The notes beneath the pieces are model-generated. The model saw only the letters and a list, made by a program, of their open reading frames with translations, ran no database searches and was not told the origin of the DNA. The position numbers were made by a program, and so were the translations under genes. This document shows, piece by piece, positions 36,300 to 46,300 of a DNA stretch of 58,645 nt. The first letter of the stretch is position 1; every line of letters begins with the position of its first letter. This DNA is from an uncultured Eubacteriales bacterium. GTDB taxonomy: Bacteria; Bacillota; Clostridia; Lachnospirales; Lachnospiraceae. The stretch is from positions 1-58,645 of the forward strand of contig CADBUJ010000046.1 of NCBI GenBank assembly GCA_902797845.1. The letters are read 5' to 3'.

Positions 36300-37694
36300 A
36301 TGGAGACCATAACTGTTTCGGATATCCTTAAGGCAACGGGAGGAAGACTTCTATCGGGAGATCCTGATACAAGAGTTACCGGTGTTACGACAGATTCCAG
36401 AGAAGCATCTGCAGGAGCATTGTTTGTTCCCATAGTGGGAGAAAGGGTGGATGCTCATAAGTTTATTGCAGATGTATTTGAAAAGGGAGCCTCTGCATCA
36501 TTTACACAAAGGGAGGATATCTCCTGCGGAGAGCATGCTCTTATTCTTGTAGATGATACGGAAAGGGCACTTATAAAGCTGGCATCCTGGTACAGGAGAC
36601 TGTTCCCGATCCCCGTGATCGGCATTACCGGAAGCGTGGGAAAGACCTCCACAAAAGAGATGGTTGCCCAGGCTTTGTCGGCAAAATATAAGGTAATGAG
36701 GACAAAGGGGAATTACAATTCCCAGATCGGTGTTCCGCTTACTATGTTTAACATAGAAAAAGACCACGAGATAGCCGTAGTGGAAATGGGCATTTCAGAC
36801 ATGGGTGAAATGGATGACCTTGTGGATACTGCTGCTCCTGAATGCGCCGTTGTCACGAATATAGGTGTAGCCCATATACTTAACTTTAAAAAGCTGGAAA
36901 CCACTTTAAGGGAAAAGCTTCGCATAACCAGGGATTTCAGCGGCGGGGACACTGTATTCTTAAACGGCAACGATGATCTTCTAAAAGACGCAGAGCCAAA
37001 CGGACAGGTATGCAGGTACGGCATAGGAGATGAAGATCTTGATTATTATGCCACGGATATACATGTAAAGGATGCTCTTTATAATTTCACCTTTAATTAC
37101 AGGGAAGACGGGGAGCTTAAGAAGATCCCGGTTGCCATATCGATGCTGGGAGATCATTATGCTGCCGATTCGGTGGCAGGCCTGGCTGTGGCATTAAAAT
37201 ACGGGGTGGATCCTATGATGGCAGCCCGGAAGCTGACGGAATATAAGGGACTGCCCATGAGACAGAATCTCATAAGGCTTTCATCAGATATGATCATCAT
37301 AGATGATACATATAATGCCAGTCCGGATTCCATGAAAAGCAGCATCCGTGTTTTAAAAATGCTTGATAATCCCGGAAGGAAGATAGCCGTTTTGGCAGAT
37401 GTGCTGGAGCTTGGCGAGGCTTCGGGAGATATACATTACGAGCTGGGAAAATGGATAAGAGAGAATCCCGTAGATATGGTCTTTTTAACAGGTGCGGAAA
37501 TGAAAGAGGCTGCCCGCGCCCTTAAAGACTCGGAAGTAAAGGTATTTTATAACGAAACAAACAGTGAGACCTGGAAAATTCTTAAGGAGTCTGTATCCGA
37601 GGGGGATGCGGTGCTTTTTAAAGGCTCAAGGGGAATGCATCAGGAGGAACTGGTTGATAAAACAAAAGAAAGGTATGGGGCAAAGGATGTTTAA
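36300..37694 (+). CDS. murF: UDP-N-acetylmuramoyl-tripeptide--D-alanyl-D-alanine ligase
   Basis: 464 residues. Adds D-Ala-D-Ala in peptidoglycan precursor synthesis. ATP site GITGSVGKTSTKEM, later MGISDMGEMD and IDDTYNASPDSMK, as in MurF rather than MurE. It is isolated from the dcw cluster, sitting among metabolic genes. AAGGAAG precedes the ATG; the stop overlaps the nfnA start by eight bases, so coupled translation is likely. Confidence 0.93.
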   Translation: METITVSDILKATGGRLLSGDPDTRVTGVTTDSREASAGALFVPIVGERVDAHKFIADVFEKGASASFTQREDISCGEHALILVDDTERALIKLASWYRRLFPIPVIGITGSVGKTSTKEMVAQALSAKYKVMRTKGNYNSQIGVPLTMFNIEKDHEIAVVEMGISDMGEMDDLVDTAAPECAVVTNIGVAHILNFKKLETTLREKLRITRDFSGGDTVFLNGNDDLLKDAEPNGQVCRYGIGDEDLDYYATDIHVKDALYNFTFNYREDGELKKIPVAISMLGDHYAADSVAGLAVALKYGVDPMMAARKLTEYKGLPMRQNLIRLSSDMIIIDDTYNASPDSMKSSIRVLKMLDNPGRKIAVLADVLELGEASGDIHYELGKWIRENPVDMVFLTGAEMKEAARALKDSEVKVFYNETNSETWKILKESVSEGDAVLFKGSRGMHQEELVDKTKERYGAKDV

Positions 37695-38565
37695 GATCAC
37701 TTACAAAAAGCAGCTTACCGACACCATTTTTATGATGAAGGTAAGGGCTAAAAAGGTGGCTGAAAGCTGCCTGCCGGGTCAATTTGTTATTGTGATCGCA
37801 GATGATACAGGGGAGAGGATCCCTCTTACGATCTGTGATGCTGACAAAAAGAACGGCACTATCACCATCGTTGTACAGGTGGTGGGGGCATCTACAAAGA
37901 AGATGTCCGAAATGGAGAAAGGGGATTCCTTCAGAGATTTTGTCGGACCTCTGGGGAGACCTACGGATCTTCTGGAGCTTAAAAAGTCTGAACTTAAAAA
38001 GAAGAAAATAGTATTCGTTGCAGGCGGCGTCGGTACCGCACCTGTATATATGCAGGTAAAATGGCTTCATGACAACGGCATAGACTGTGATGTAATAATG
38101 GGAGCCAGAAATAAGGATCTTATAATACTTGAAGACATGATGAAAAAGGCCTGCAGGAATCTTTACATATGTACCGATGACGGGTCCTACGGAGACAAGG
38201 GACTTGTTACAGATAAATTAAAGGAACTGGTGGCAGAAGGAAAGGGTTATGACCATGTGGTGGCCATAGGCCCTATGATCATGATGAAATTTGTATCCCT
38301 TCTCACAAAGGATCTGAACATACCTACTGTAGTCAGCATGAACCCGGTAATGGTTGACGGAACCGGAATGTGCGGTGCATGCCGACTCATGGTGGGAGAC
38401 GAGGTCAAGTTCGCATGCGTGGACGGACCTGAGTTCGACGGACACCTTGTGGATTTCGACGGAGCCATGAAGAGAGCCCTGCAATATAAGACCGAGGAAG
38501 GTCGTGCAATGCTTAAATTGCAGGAAAAGGAAACTCATCACGGCGGATGCAGAAGCTGCAGCTAA
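37687..38565 (+). CDS. nfnA: NfnA-type ferredoxin:NADP+ oxidoreductase small subunit
   Basis: 292 residues. FAD-binding half (GQFVIVIADDTGERIPLT), NAD-binding half (VFVAGGVGTAPVYMQVKWL), and a C-terminal [2Fe-2S] site (GMCGACRLM ... FACVDGPEF). The architecture matches SudB/NfnA. With NfnB it forms the electron-bifurcating transhydrogenase of strict anaerobes, linking NADH, NADPH and reduced ferredoxin. ATG 37687 is chosen; the longer frame from 37564 lies inside murF. It ends 15 bases before the partner gene. Confidence 0.9.
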   Translation: MFKITYKKQLTDTIFMMKVRAKKVAESCLPGQFVIVIADDTGERIPLTICDADKKNGTITIVVQVVGASTKKMSEMEKGDSFRDFVGPLGRPTDLLELKKSELKKKKIVFVAGGVGTAPVYMQVKWLHDNGIDCDVIMGARNKDLIILEDMMKKACRNLYICTDDGSYGDKGLVTDKLKELVAEGKGYDHVVAIGPMIMMKFVSLLTKDLNIPTVVSMNPVMVDGTGMCGACRLMVGDEVKFACVDGPEFDGHLVDFDGAMKRALQYKTEEGRAMLKLQEKETHHGGCRSCS

Positions 38566-38580
38566 GGAGGAGGGGATCAT

Positions 38581-39972
38581 ATGGCATTAGATCTTGTTAA
38601 GGTTCCTGTAAGAGAACAGGACCCTAAAGTAAGAGCAACCAATTTTGAAGAAGTTTGCTACGGATACAACAAAAGAGAGGCAGTTAAGGAAGCAAAGAGA
38701 TGCCTTCACTGCAAAAATCCTCTTTGCGTATCAGGCTGTCCGGTAAATATAGATATACCCGGATTTATAGAAGAGATAAAGAACAGGAATTATAAAAAAT
38801 CCTTCGAGATCCTCTCTGAGAGCTCCAGCCTTCCGGCCATCTGCGGAAGAGTATGCCCTCAGGAGAGCCAGTGCGAAGGGAAATGTGTACTTGGCATAAA
38901 GGGCGATCCCGTAGCCATAGGAAAGCTTGAGAGATTTGCTGCTGACTTTGCCAGGGAAGAGGGCATAGTTCCCAAAAAGACAGGAAAGAGCACAGGACGC
39001 AAGGTAGCAGTTATAGGAGCAGGCCCTGCAGGCCTTACGTGTGCCGGAGATCTGGCTAAGCTGGGCCACAAGGTTACCATATTCGAAGCTCTCCACGAGC
39101 CCGGAGGAGACCTTATATACGGGATCCCTGAGTTCAGGCTTCCCAAGGACAGGGTCGTAAAGAAAGAGATCGAAAACGTGGAAAGGCTTGGAGTAAAGAT
39201 AGAAACAGATGTTATTATCGGAAAGACTCTTACCATAGACGATCTTATTAAAAAGGAAGGCTTTGATGCCGTATTTATAGGCTCCGGCGCAGGACTTCCC
39301 AAGTTTATGGGAATTCCGGGAGAGCAGGCACTGGGCGTCTTTTCCGCCAACGAATTCCTTACGAGAAACAACCTTATGAAGGCATATCTGGATGAATATG
39401 ACACACCCGTTTATGTGGGTAAAAAGGTAGTAGTTGTCGGCGGTGGCAATGTGGCCATGGATGCAGCCAGGACAGCCCTTCGTCTCGGTGCAAAAACATA
39501 TATCGTTTACAGAAGGAGCATGGAAGAGCTTCCTGCAAGAGTGGAGGAGGTCCATCATGCAAAGGAAGAGGGCATAATCTTTAAACTCCTTACAAACCCC
39601 GTGGAGATACTTACAGACGATAAGGATAATGTTAAAGGTATAAGATGCATCAAGATGGAGCTTGGGGCACCGGACGAGTCGGGAAGAAGAAGGCCAGTCG
39701 AGGTCAAAGGCTCGGAATTCGACATTAAGTGCGATATGGTCATCATGGCTCTCGGCACATCTCCCAACCCCCTTATCTCTTCCACCACAAAGAATCTTGA
39801 AGTAAATAAATGGAATTGCATAGTTACGGAGGAAGGTACGGGAAAGACCACAAAGAAAGGCGTCTATGCCGGCGGTGATGCCGTAACGGGAGCTGCTACC
39901 GTTATCCTTGCCATGGGCGAGGGTAAGGCTGCGGCCAAGGCCATAGATGAATATCTGGCGAAAAAGAAATAA
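38581..39972 (+). CDS. nfnB: NfnB-type subunit, glutamate-synthase small-chain family
   Basis: 463 residues. N-terminal iron-sulfur domain with CLHCKNPLCVSGCP and CGRVCPQESQCEGKC (two [4Fe-4S] clusters), then an FAD domain (VIGAGPAGLTCAGDLAKLG) and an NADPH domain (VVVVGGGNVAMDAARTAL). The same family serves as glutamate synthase small subunit (GltD), but the partner just upstream is NfnA rather than GltB, so NfnB is preferred. A strong AAGGAGGAGGGG precedes the start. Confidence 0.88.
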   Translation: MALDLVKVPVREQDPKVRATNFEEVCYGYNKREAVKEAKRCLHCKNPLCVSGCPVNIDIPGFIEEIKNRNYKKSFEILSESSSLPAICGRVCPQESQCEGKCVLGIKGDPVAIGKLERFAADFAREEGIVPKKTGKSTGRKVAVIGAGPAGLTCAGDLAKLGHKVTIFEALHEPGGDLIYGIPEFRLPKDRVVKKEIENVERLGVKIETDVIIGKTLTIDDLIKKEGFDAVFIGSGAGLPKFMGIPGEQALGVFSANEFLTRNNLMKAYLDEYDTPVYVGKKVVVVGGGNVAMDAARTALRLGAKTYIVYRRSMEELPARVEEVHHAKEEGIIFKLLTNPVEILTDDKDNVKGIRCIKMELGAPDESGRRRPVEVKGSEFDIKCDMVIMALGTSPNPLISSTTKNLEVNKWNCIVTEEGTGKTTKKGVYAGGDAVTGAATVILAMGEGKAAAKAIDEYLAKKK

Positions 39973-39987
39973 AAGGTATTTAAAGCG

Positions 39988-40018
39988 AAAAGGCGGAGCA
40001 TACAATGCTCCGTCTTTT
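39988..40018 (+). terminator. Intrinsic terminator after nfnB
   Basis: AAAGGCGGAGCAT pairs with ATGCTCCGTCTTT over a three-base loop (one G-U pair), followed by T-rich sequence. Confidence 0.85.
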
Positions 40019-40027
40019 ATACATTTA

Positions 40028-40056
40028 TTGACACTATAACATGTAAATACTATAAT
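40028..40056 (+). promoter_or_regulatory. Consensus promoter of the riboswitch and giant gene
   Basis: TTGACA (40028-40033), 17 bases, TATAAT (40051-40056): both elements are perfect. The start point would be near 40063, a few bases before the aptamer. Confidence 0.9.
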
Positions 40057-40075
40057 AAGGTCGAATTTAATAGCT

Positions 40076-40213
40076 GGATAGTACACGCAGGTATATCCTG
40101 CACACGGAATGAAGTGAGAAGCTTCGCGAGTCGGTCACTGTGATGCCCGTATAAACGGGATAAGTCAGATACGGAGGAGACTATCCATTGCCCACGCCGG
40201 TTACCGGGGCAGA
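40076..40213 (+). promoter_or_regulatory. Cobalamin riboswitch (aptamer and adjacent hairpin)
   Basis: P1 is closed by GGATAGT (40076-40082) with ACTATCC (40180-40186). Inside are GCAGG/CCTGC, the segment GGAATGAAGTGAGAAGCTTC that matches the conserved GGGAA..GTGaaA core, then CACTGTGA, a CCCGT/ACGGG hairpin and AAGTCAGATACGG, a B12-box-like strand. A hairpin TGCCC..CCGG/CCGG..GGGCA follows (40189-40212) and could be the kissing-loop hairpin. Identification is by hand against known cobalamin riboswitches. It controls the 2649-residue protein downstream, probably turning it off when cobalamin is abundant. Confidence 0.82.
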
Positions 40214-40226
40214 ATCCTTACTCTTG

Positions 40227-40258
40227 ATCCGCGGGCTTTTTATGCGGATTTTTTATTT
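40227..40258 (+). terminator. Terminator of the riboswitch expression platform
   Basis: ATCCGC pairs with GCGGAT, followed by six or more T. It lies about 40 bases after P1. I did not find a convincing antiterminator; CGGA (40172-40175) can pair weakly with TCCG (40228-40231). Confidence 0.75.
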
Positions 40259-40289
40259 TGAGTACTGCTTAAAATGCAGATTTTCTTTT

Positions 40290-40314
40290 GGTATGGCGTG
40301 GCCATACCTTTTTT
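40290..40314 (+). terminator. Second terminator before the giant gene
   Basis: GGTATGGC, GTG loop, GCCATACC and six T, 31 bases before the ATG. Read-through of two terminators in a row is required for expression. Confidence 0.8.
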
Positions 40315-40345
40315 ATTGTAACCAAAACAGGAAGGAGACAAAAAA

Positions 40346-43300
40346 ATGAAAAAGAAACTCTTAAGTTTTCTTCTTACATTGGCCATGGTGCTGGGGATAC
40401 TGCCTCAGTCAGCGTTTACGGCATATGCCAGCGCCATCGATGCTGCCAGTGATACAGAAGGAACAGTATTTATCTCCTACAGCCATGACGGTGAATATGC
40501 CAAGGGAAATACAGACACAGGCTATATGAACCACATCGCTGTAGATCTGGCAGATGTCTGCAGATATGCAGAAACTGACGAATACGAATATGATGCAGAC
40601 GGTGACGGAACGAATGATGTTACCCTATATCATTTGTTCGCATACTGCCTGGAGAACTATGATCCCTACGGAAAGGATAATTGGAATGTAACGGGAGTGG
40701 GATCAGGCTCTGCATATATGACAAGCGGAACATGGCATGATGATGCAGGAGAGCCTTGGGATGAGAATCTTAATTATTATGTAAACGGATCTTATCCCCT
40801 GGGAAAGCCCGGAATAGGTGCCACTCTTGATCAGATAACTCTTCACAACGGAGACTTTATCGATGTGATGCATTTTTCCGACTGGAATTTTTGGACGGAT
40901 CCCGAAGCAGGTTTCCGTTATTTCGTAGGGGAAAAATACATAGCGGATAATGATGCCGGAAGTGTTGGAACATCCGATGTGGATTCCAATCCGGGATATG
41001 TGGTATGGGATTTTACGGTAGAAGCCGGAAAGGTCCTTAAGGTGGGAGTGGTCCGTGCTTACGGCGATATTATGTCAGGCGGCGGCACGGGATATACCCT
41101 TATAGAGGATGATACTAATACCATCCATTACGGAACCAGCCTTTATGACGAGAAAGGCTCCTTTGAATCTGAAAGCGGCGACGGTATTTTCGAACTTACC
41201 TTTAATGAACCCGGAGTATATGATCTTTGGGTAAACGGAACAGGCGTTTCTTCTTCCGCTTATGCAAAGGTAACAGTAACTGCACCTGCTGCCCCGGCAA
41301 ATCAGGCTCCTGTACTGGCAGAGGGTGTTTCTGCGGAAGATACGGCATCAATAGAAAAGGGAAAGAGCTACGAAGTCGATCTTTCCGGAAAATTTACTGA
41401 TCCGGACGGCGACGCCCTTACATATAAGGTATCAGTTGACGGAGGAGAAAGCGCAGCTGCAGATGCAGCCTACAGCTTTACACCTTCCGATGCAGGTACA
41501 TATACACTTGCATTTTCGGCAAATGACGGTACAGATGATTCCACCGGTACTTATACCGTAACACTTACTGTAACGGAGCCCGAAGAGGTTTCAAACACTG
41601 TCCAGATAGGATATGTAACCTCCAACGGATCCATAGACAGCGTAACGATCACTGATTCCGCCAATGCACCCATATCCGGAGCTTCCTACGAGCTGGTGCC
41701 CGGATCAGCAGGCAATTATACAATAAATGTTACCCTGCCCAAGGATTATCCCCTGAACGGAGCTGTAAAGGCAGTTTTCAGCCGCACTCCCAATTCCAGC
41801 GATTTTCCTTTTTTAACCTCCAATAACGGCTTCAACAGAGCTGAAAGATATAAAACAGATACCTACTCGAATACCCTTTCAGCCGGAGCTGCAAAGCAGA
41901 ACGTTTATGTATACAATGCGACTCCCACTGCCAGAAGCAATGTATATACGACTATCGTTCTTAATTATAAGGTAAAGAATGAGGTACCTACGATAGTTGA
42001 CGGCCTTGGTTCTACGAAAAATGAATCCGTCATAGCCGGAGACGAATATGCATTGGATCTTTCTTCCGTATTTACAGATGCTGACGGAGACCCGTTAACA
42101 TATAAGGTATCCGTAAACGGTGCTGCAGCTGTTGATACAGATGTTTCATATTCTTACACCAATGATCAGATGGGTACCTATACTCTGGTGTTTACAGCAA
42201 CAGACGGAAAGGATACATCAGAGAAATACACAGTTAATCTTACTGTGGAGAGAAAGCCGGGTACATATTATGTAACACTGGCATCGGGAACAGGTTATTC
42301 CACAGAAGCGGCAGAAGGCTCACATTCACCTGTTGCAGAAGGCGGCAGCTATACAGTAAAGCTTAATCTTACATCAGGCTATGCAAAGGGTGCTTCTTTT
42401 GCCATCAAGGCAAACGGAACGGCTTTAACAGAGGACAGCGGATCAGAAAACAGCTACACCATATCCGGAATAACAGAGGATAAGACTATAACTGTTGAGG
42501 GTATCACCGAGGTCAAGCCTGTAATAATCGCTCCCGAAGGATCCGTTATAACAGTCGGTTATCAGACAGGATATTTCAAAAAGATATGGATAGATCCCGT
42601 TTCCGTTGAGACTCTATCTGACGGACGGGTAAAGAATACATATAATACAGTATCCAATGCTCAGCTTTTCTACAGGGTCCAGAATCCTGACGGAGTAACA
42701 TACTGGTGTTATATAAAAGCCCTTAACAGGGGTGATGTAATAGAAGTCTCAGAAGACAAACTGTTCATCGGTGACTCAAGCTTTACAAAGACCACCACAA
42801 GAGGCAATGACGGAAATATTGCTGATATCTACATGCCTATAAATGCCAAGGGCTATGTAAATATTGCACCCGAAGCCAGCAGTACCATGAACTTCTTCAG
42901 AAACTGGCTTCCTATAGACAGTACAATAAGTAACGATAAAGAGGGCATACCGGATTTCCATTACCAGGTTATTGATGAAAACGGTAATCCCAGCGATCTT
43001 ATCACCATAGAGACAGATCAGTATAACCCCGGCGTTGCAACCATGAAAGCCGGAACGGAAACAGGCACAGCTATCGTCCTTGTAACATACGATGCTATGT
43101 ACATAGAAGGAAGGACCAATTACGGACCTAAATTCGGAGCCATCTGGCCTGAAAGAACGGGCGTATTTGTGGTGACAGTAGGCCTTGACGGAACAGGCAT
43201 AGCAACAAATGCAAACATCAGTCCCATGGGTCAGGAAAGAGCCATCGATGCAGAACACGATACTCTTTACTTTACAGGTGATGAGGGAGCAGAATACAGC

Positions 43301-46300
43301 TTTACTCCCGAGAGCGGTGTGGAGGTTACGGTTGCGCGTCCCGAGATCGCAGGCCCCACTCTCAGCTTCAGCGGCTTTACATCCGAAGGTGTTACGACGG
43401 ATGCAGAGGGAAAGGTTACTGTTACAGGGCTTAAGGCCGGAAGAAATATCCTTAAGGCAGAAAAGGACGGAGTCGCTACTTACCAGGTAATAACTGCCCG
43501 CAAAACTTCATATACCCTTAAGGACGCCGGCGGAAATAAAGTATCTGCAGATACCAAGTTCCTTCCCGGAGACAAGGTGACCATAACATTTAGTGATCTT
43601 GTAACTCCTCAGGAGAAATTCTCCGGAAAATATAATTTTAACTGGAAAATAAGCCTTAAGGGCGAGGATGGTACACAGTTTACGGAAGCCGTCAGTGCGG
43701 CCTTTGGTGTTTACACCTTTACCACAACGGAACACAGCATTACGGTGACCATTCCTTCGGAATGGACCGGCAGCCAGTATGTGCTCGATCAGAGCAGCTT
43801 CATGAGAGGCGGCTTCAGCGGCGGAGATGCGACCCACAGAACATCCAGCTATGGCGCCGGCGGCAGTATGGCATGGGGAACCGAAGGCGGAACTGCAACG
43901 CAATACAGCCGCCTGCCTGAGATAACCCTTAAGCTTCAGGGAGACAATACTCCTCCTGTACTGGCAGAAGGCATAGAAGCTGAAGCAGCCCAGACTATAA
44001 GCATCAAGGATGATTATACTCTGGATCTTAACAAGATATTTACAGATGAAGACGGAGACGATCTCACATTTACGGTATCAGTTGACGGAGCAGAACCTTC
44101 ATCAGCTCCTGCATCCTTTACTTTCAAACCCGAGAAGACAGGAGAAGTAAAACTCGTATTTACGGCTAACGACGGGAAAGAGGATTCTCAGGACACATAT
44201 ACAGTGATCCTCACCGTAACGGAGCAGGAAAGAGACGGAAATATCAAGGTAACCTTAAAGGGCAAGGAGTATCCCGTATACGAATTATCCGACTGGTCCT
44301 ATGAACAGGCCATGGAGAATGATATCACTCCTGCATATATAGTAACGATCCCTGAAATAGACGCATTAACTGTGGAAGAGATCGGAGACAGTCTGGCCTT
44401 GATCCAGGAAAGCCGTCTCCTTGTATCCTATTATCCTGATTTCAATGAGGAAGAAGCCGGAACAGGAAAGAAGGTCACTATATCAAAAGACAGGCTTCAA
44501 GCCTCCATGGATACCTTCGAAAGCTATGAAAGCTATGAAGGACGTTACGTTAGTGTATATGGCCTTGACCGTTCCACAGAAGGTGCCGTATTCAGACTTA
44601 TAGGCGTCGGAGATCCGGATTTTATAAAAGTAGGTGGTTACGATGAATATCTTCTTTTCGTACAGGTAGATCCCGATGTCAAGCCCATCGAACAGGAAGA
44701 GACAGTTTCCGGATTAGTAGTAAAAGGCGAAGACTGCGGAACATATAAAGTGGAGCAGTTATCTGCCTGGGATCAGGAAAAACCCGCATTATTTACTGTA
44801 TCACTTCCCGAAAAGATGGGATTCGACATAGTTGAAGACGAAACTGTATTCGATATAGTAGATGAGAGGATTGCAACGGTAGCAGGTGTTGGATATTCGG
44901 AAAGCTTCGGAAAGTCCAGCATACTTAAGATCAACGGTGATGCCTCCTTTGACGGTGTCGCTCCCATTGCAGAGTTATTCGAAAAAGAGTTCGGTGTCTA
45001 CGAATATGACGTGGATGAGAACGAAGAAGTTTCCCTGATAACAGTAGAAGGCGCAGCATCTCCGGCTCATCTTGAGAACGGAAGAGATCCCCTGTACTTT
45101 ATCATTGTAAAATATGATAAAGAGGCAACTGCTGAAGTATATGAGCATGAGCTCAAGCACATTGAAAAGAAGGATGCTGTCTGCGAAGAAGACGGAAACG
45201 AAGAGCATTATATATGCGTAAAATGTGAAAAACTCTTCGCTGATGAAGCCGGCGAAAAAGAGCTTAAAAAAGAAGAAGTAACGATCAAGGCTTTGGGTCA
45301 TGATTACGAAAGCACTGTTACAAAGGCCGCAACTTTCTCTGAAGCCGGAGTAAGGACCTTTACATGTAAAAATGATCCTAAACATACATACACGGAAGAT
45401 ATAGAAAAGCTTGGCTTTAAGGCTGAGCTTAACGGAAAAGAGCTTGAGATCAAAGTCATTGATAACGGATATGATGCTTCATACGAAGACTGGATGACAG
45501 GAAACAAGGTTGAAAGCTACCTTCCTCTTGCACTCGTTACAGTTCCCTGTGATACAGAAAATGTTCAGATAACATTAAATGATCACCTTGATGAATATCT
45601 GCCCTTCTACTATACAAGAAAGGCAGCTGACGGCACCGGATATTCCGAATATGTGGATACCGCATTCGGCGACAGTGACGGAACATATACCATTGCATCA
45701 GCAAACACCGCTTATGATGCAAAGGTATCTGAGGATAACGTTGTAAGGATCCAGTCCACATATGATGAAAACTGGAATTCAGACAACCTTTATGCCATCG
45801 GCTTTGACTTCTCCCATAATACCGAAAAGGTTGAGGAGGTTCCCGCTACATGCGAAGAAACAGGTGTTAAGGAGCATTTCAGATGTTCTGCCTGCGAAAA
45901 GCTGTATGAAGATGAAGGAGCAGAAAAAGAGGTCAAGGAAGAGGATCTTGTTATAGAGGCAATCGGTCATGATTATGTGATCTCCGCTCAGGCTGATGCC
46001 ACATGTACAAAGACCGGTGTCATCATCCATCAGTGTAAGAACAACCCGTTCCATATTAAGGTGGAGACGGTTGAACCTCTGGGACACAAGTATGATGACG
46101 GAGTCGTAACAAAAGAGGCAACATATGAGGAAGACGGAGAGATAACTTATACATGCCAGCATGATGCTTCACATACATATACGGAAGTTATACCCAAGAA
46201 AGAGCTGGTTACGGTATCTGTTGATTTTACATCACAGATGACAGGCGGATTCCTTCATGCTCCTCAGTTCGGTAAGGAGATCTCCTCCGATAAGGCTGAA

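Noticed and set aside
38731..40086. 451-codon open frame antisense to nfnB
   Set aside because: Opposite strand of a clear iron-sulfur flavoprotein gene; no ribosome site, composition typical of a shadow frame.
42776..43258. Minus-strand frame inside the giant gene
   Set aside because: Cys-rich artefact of reading the beta-repeat coding sequence backwards.
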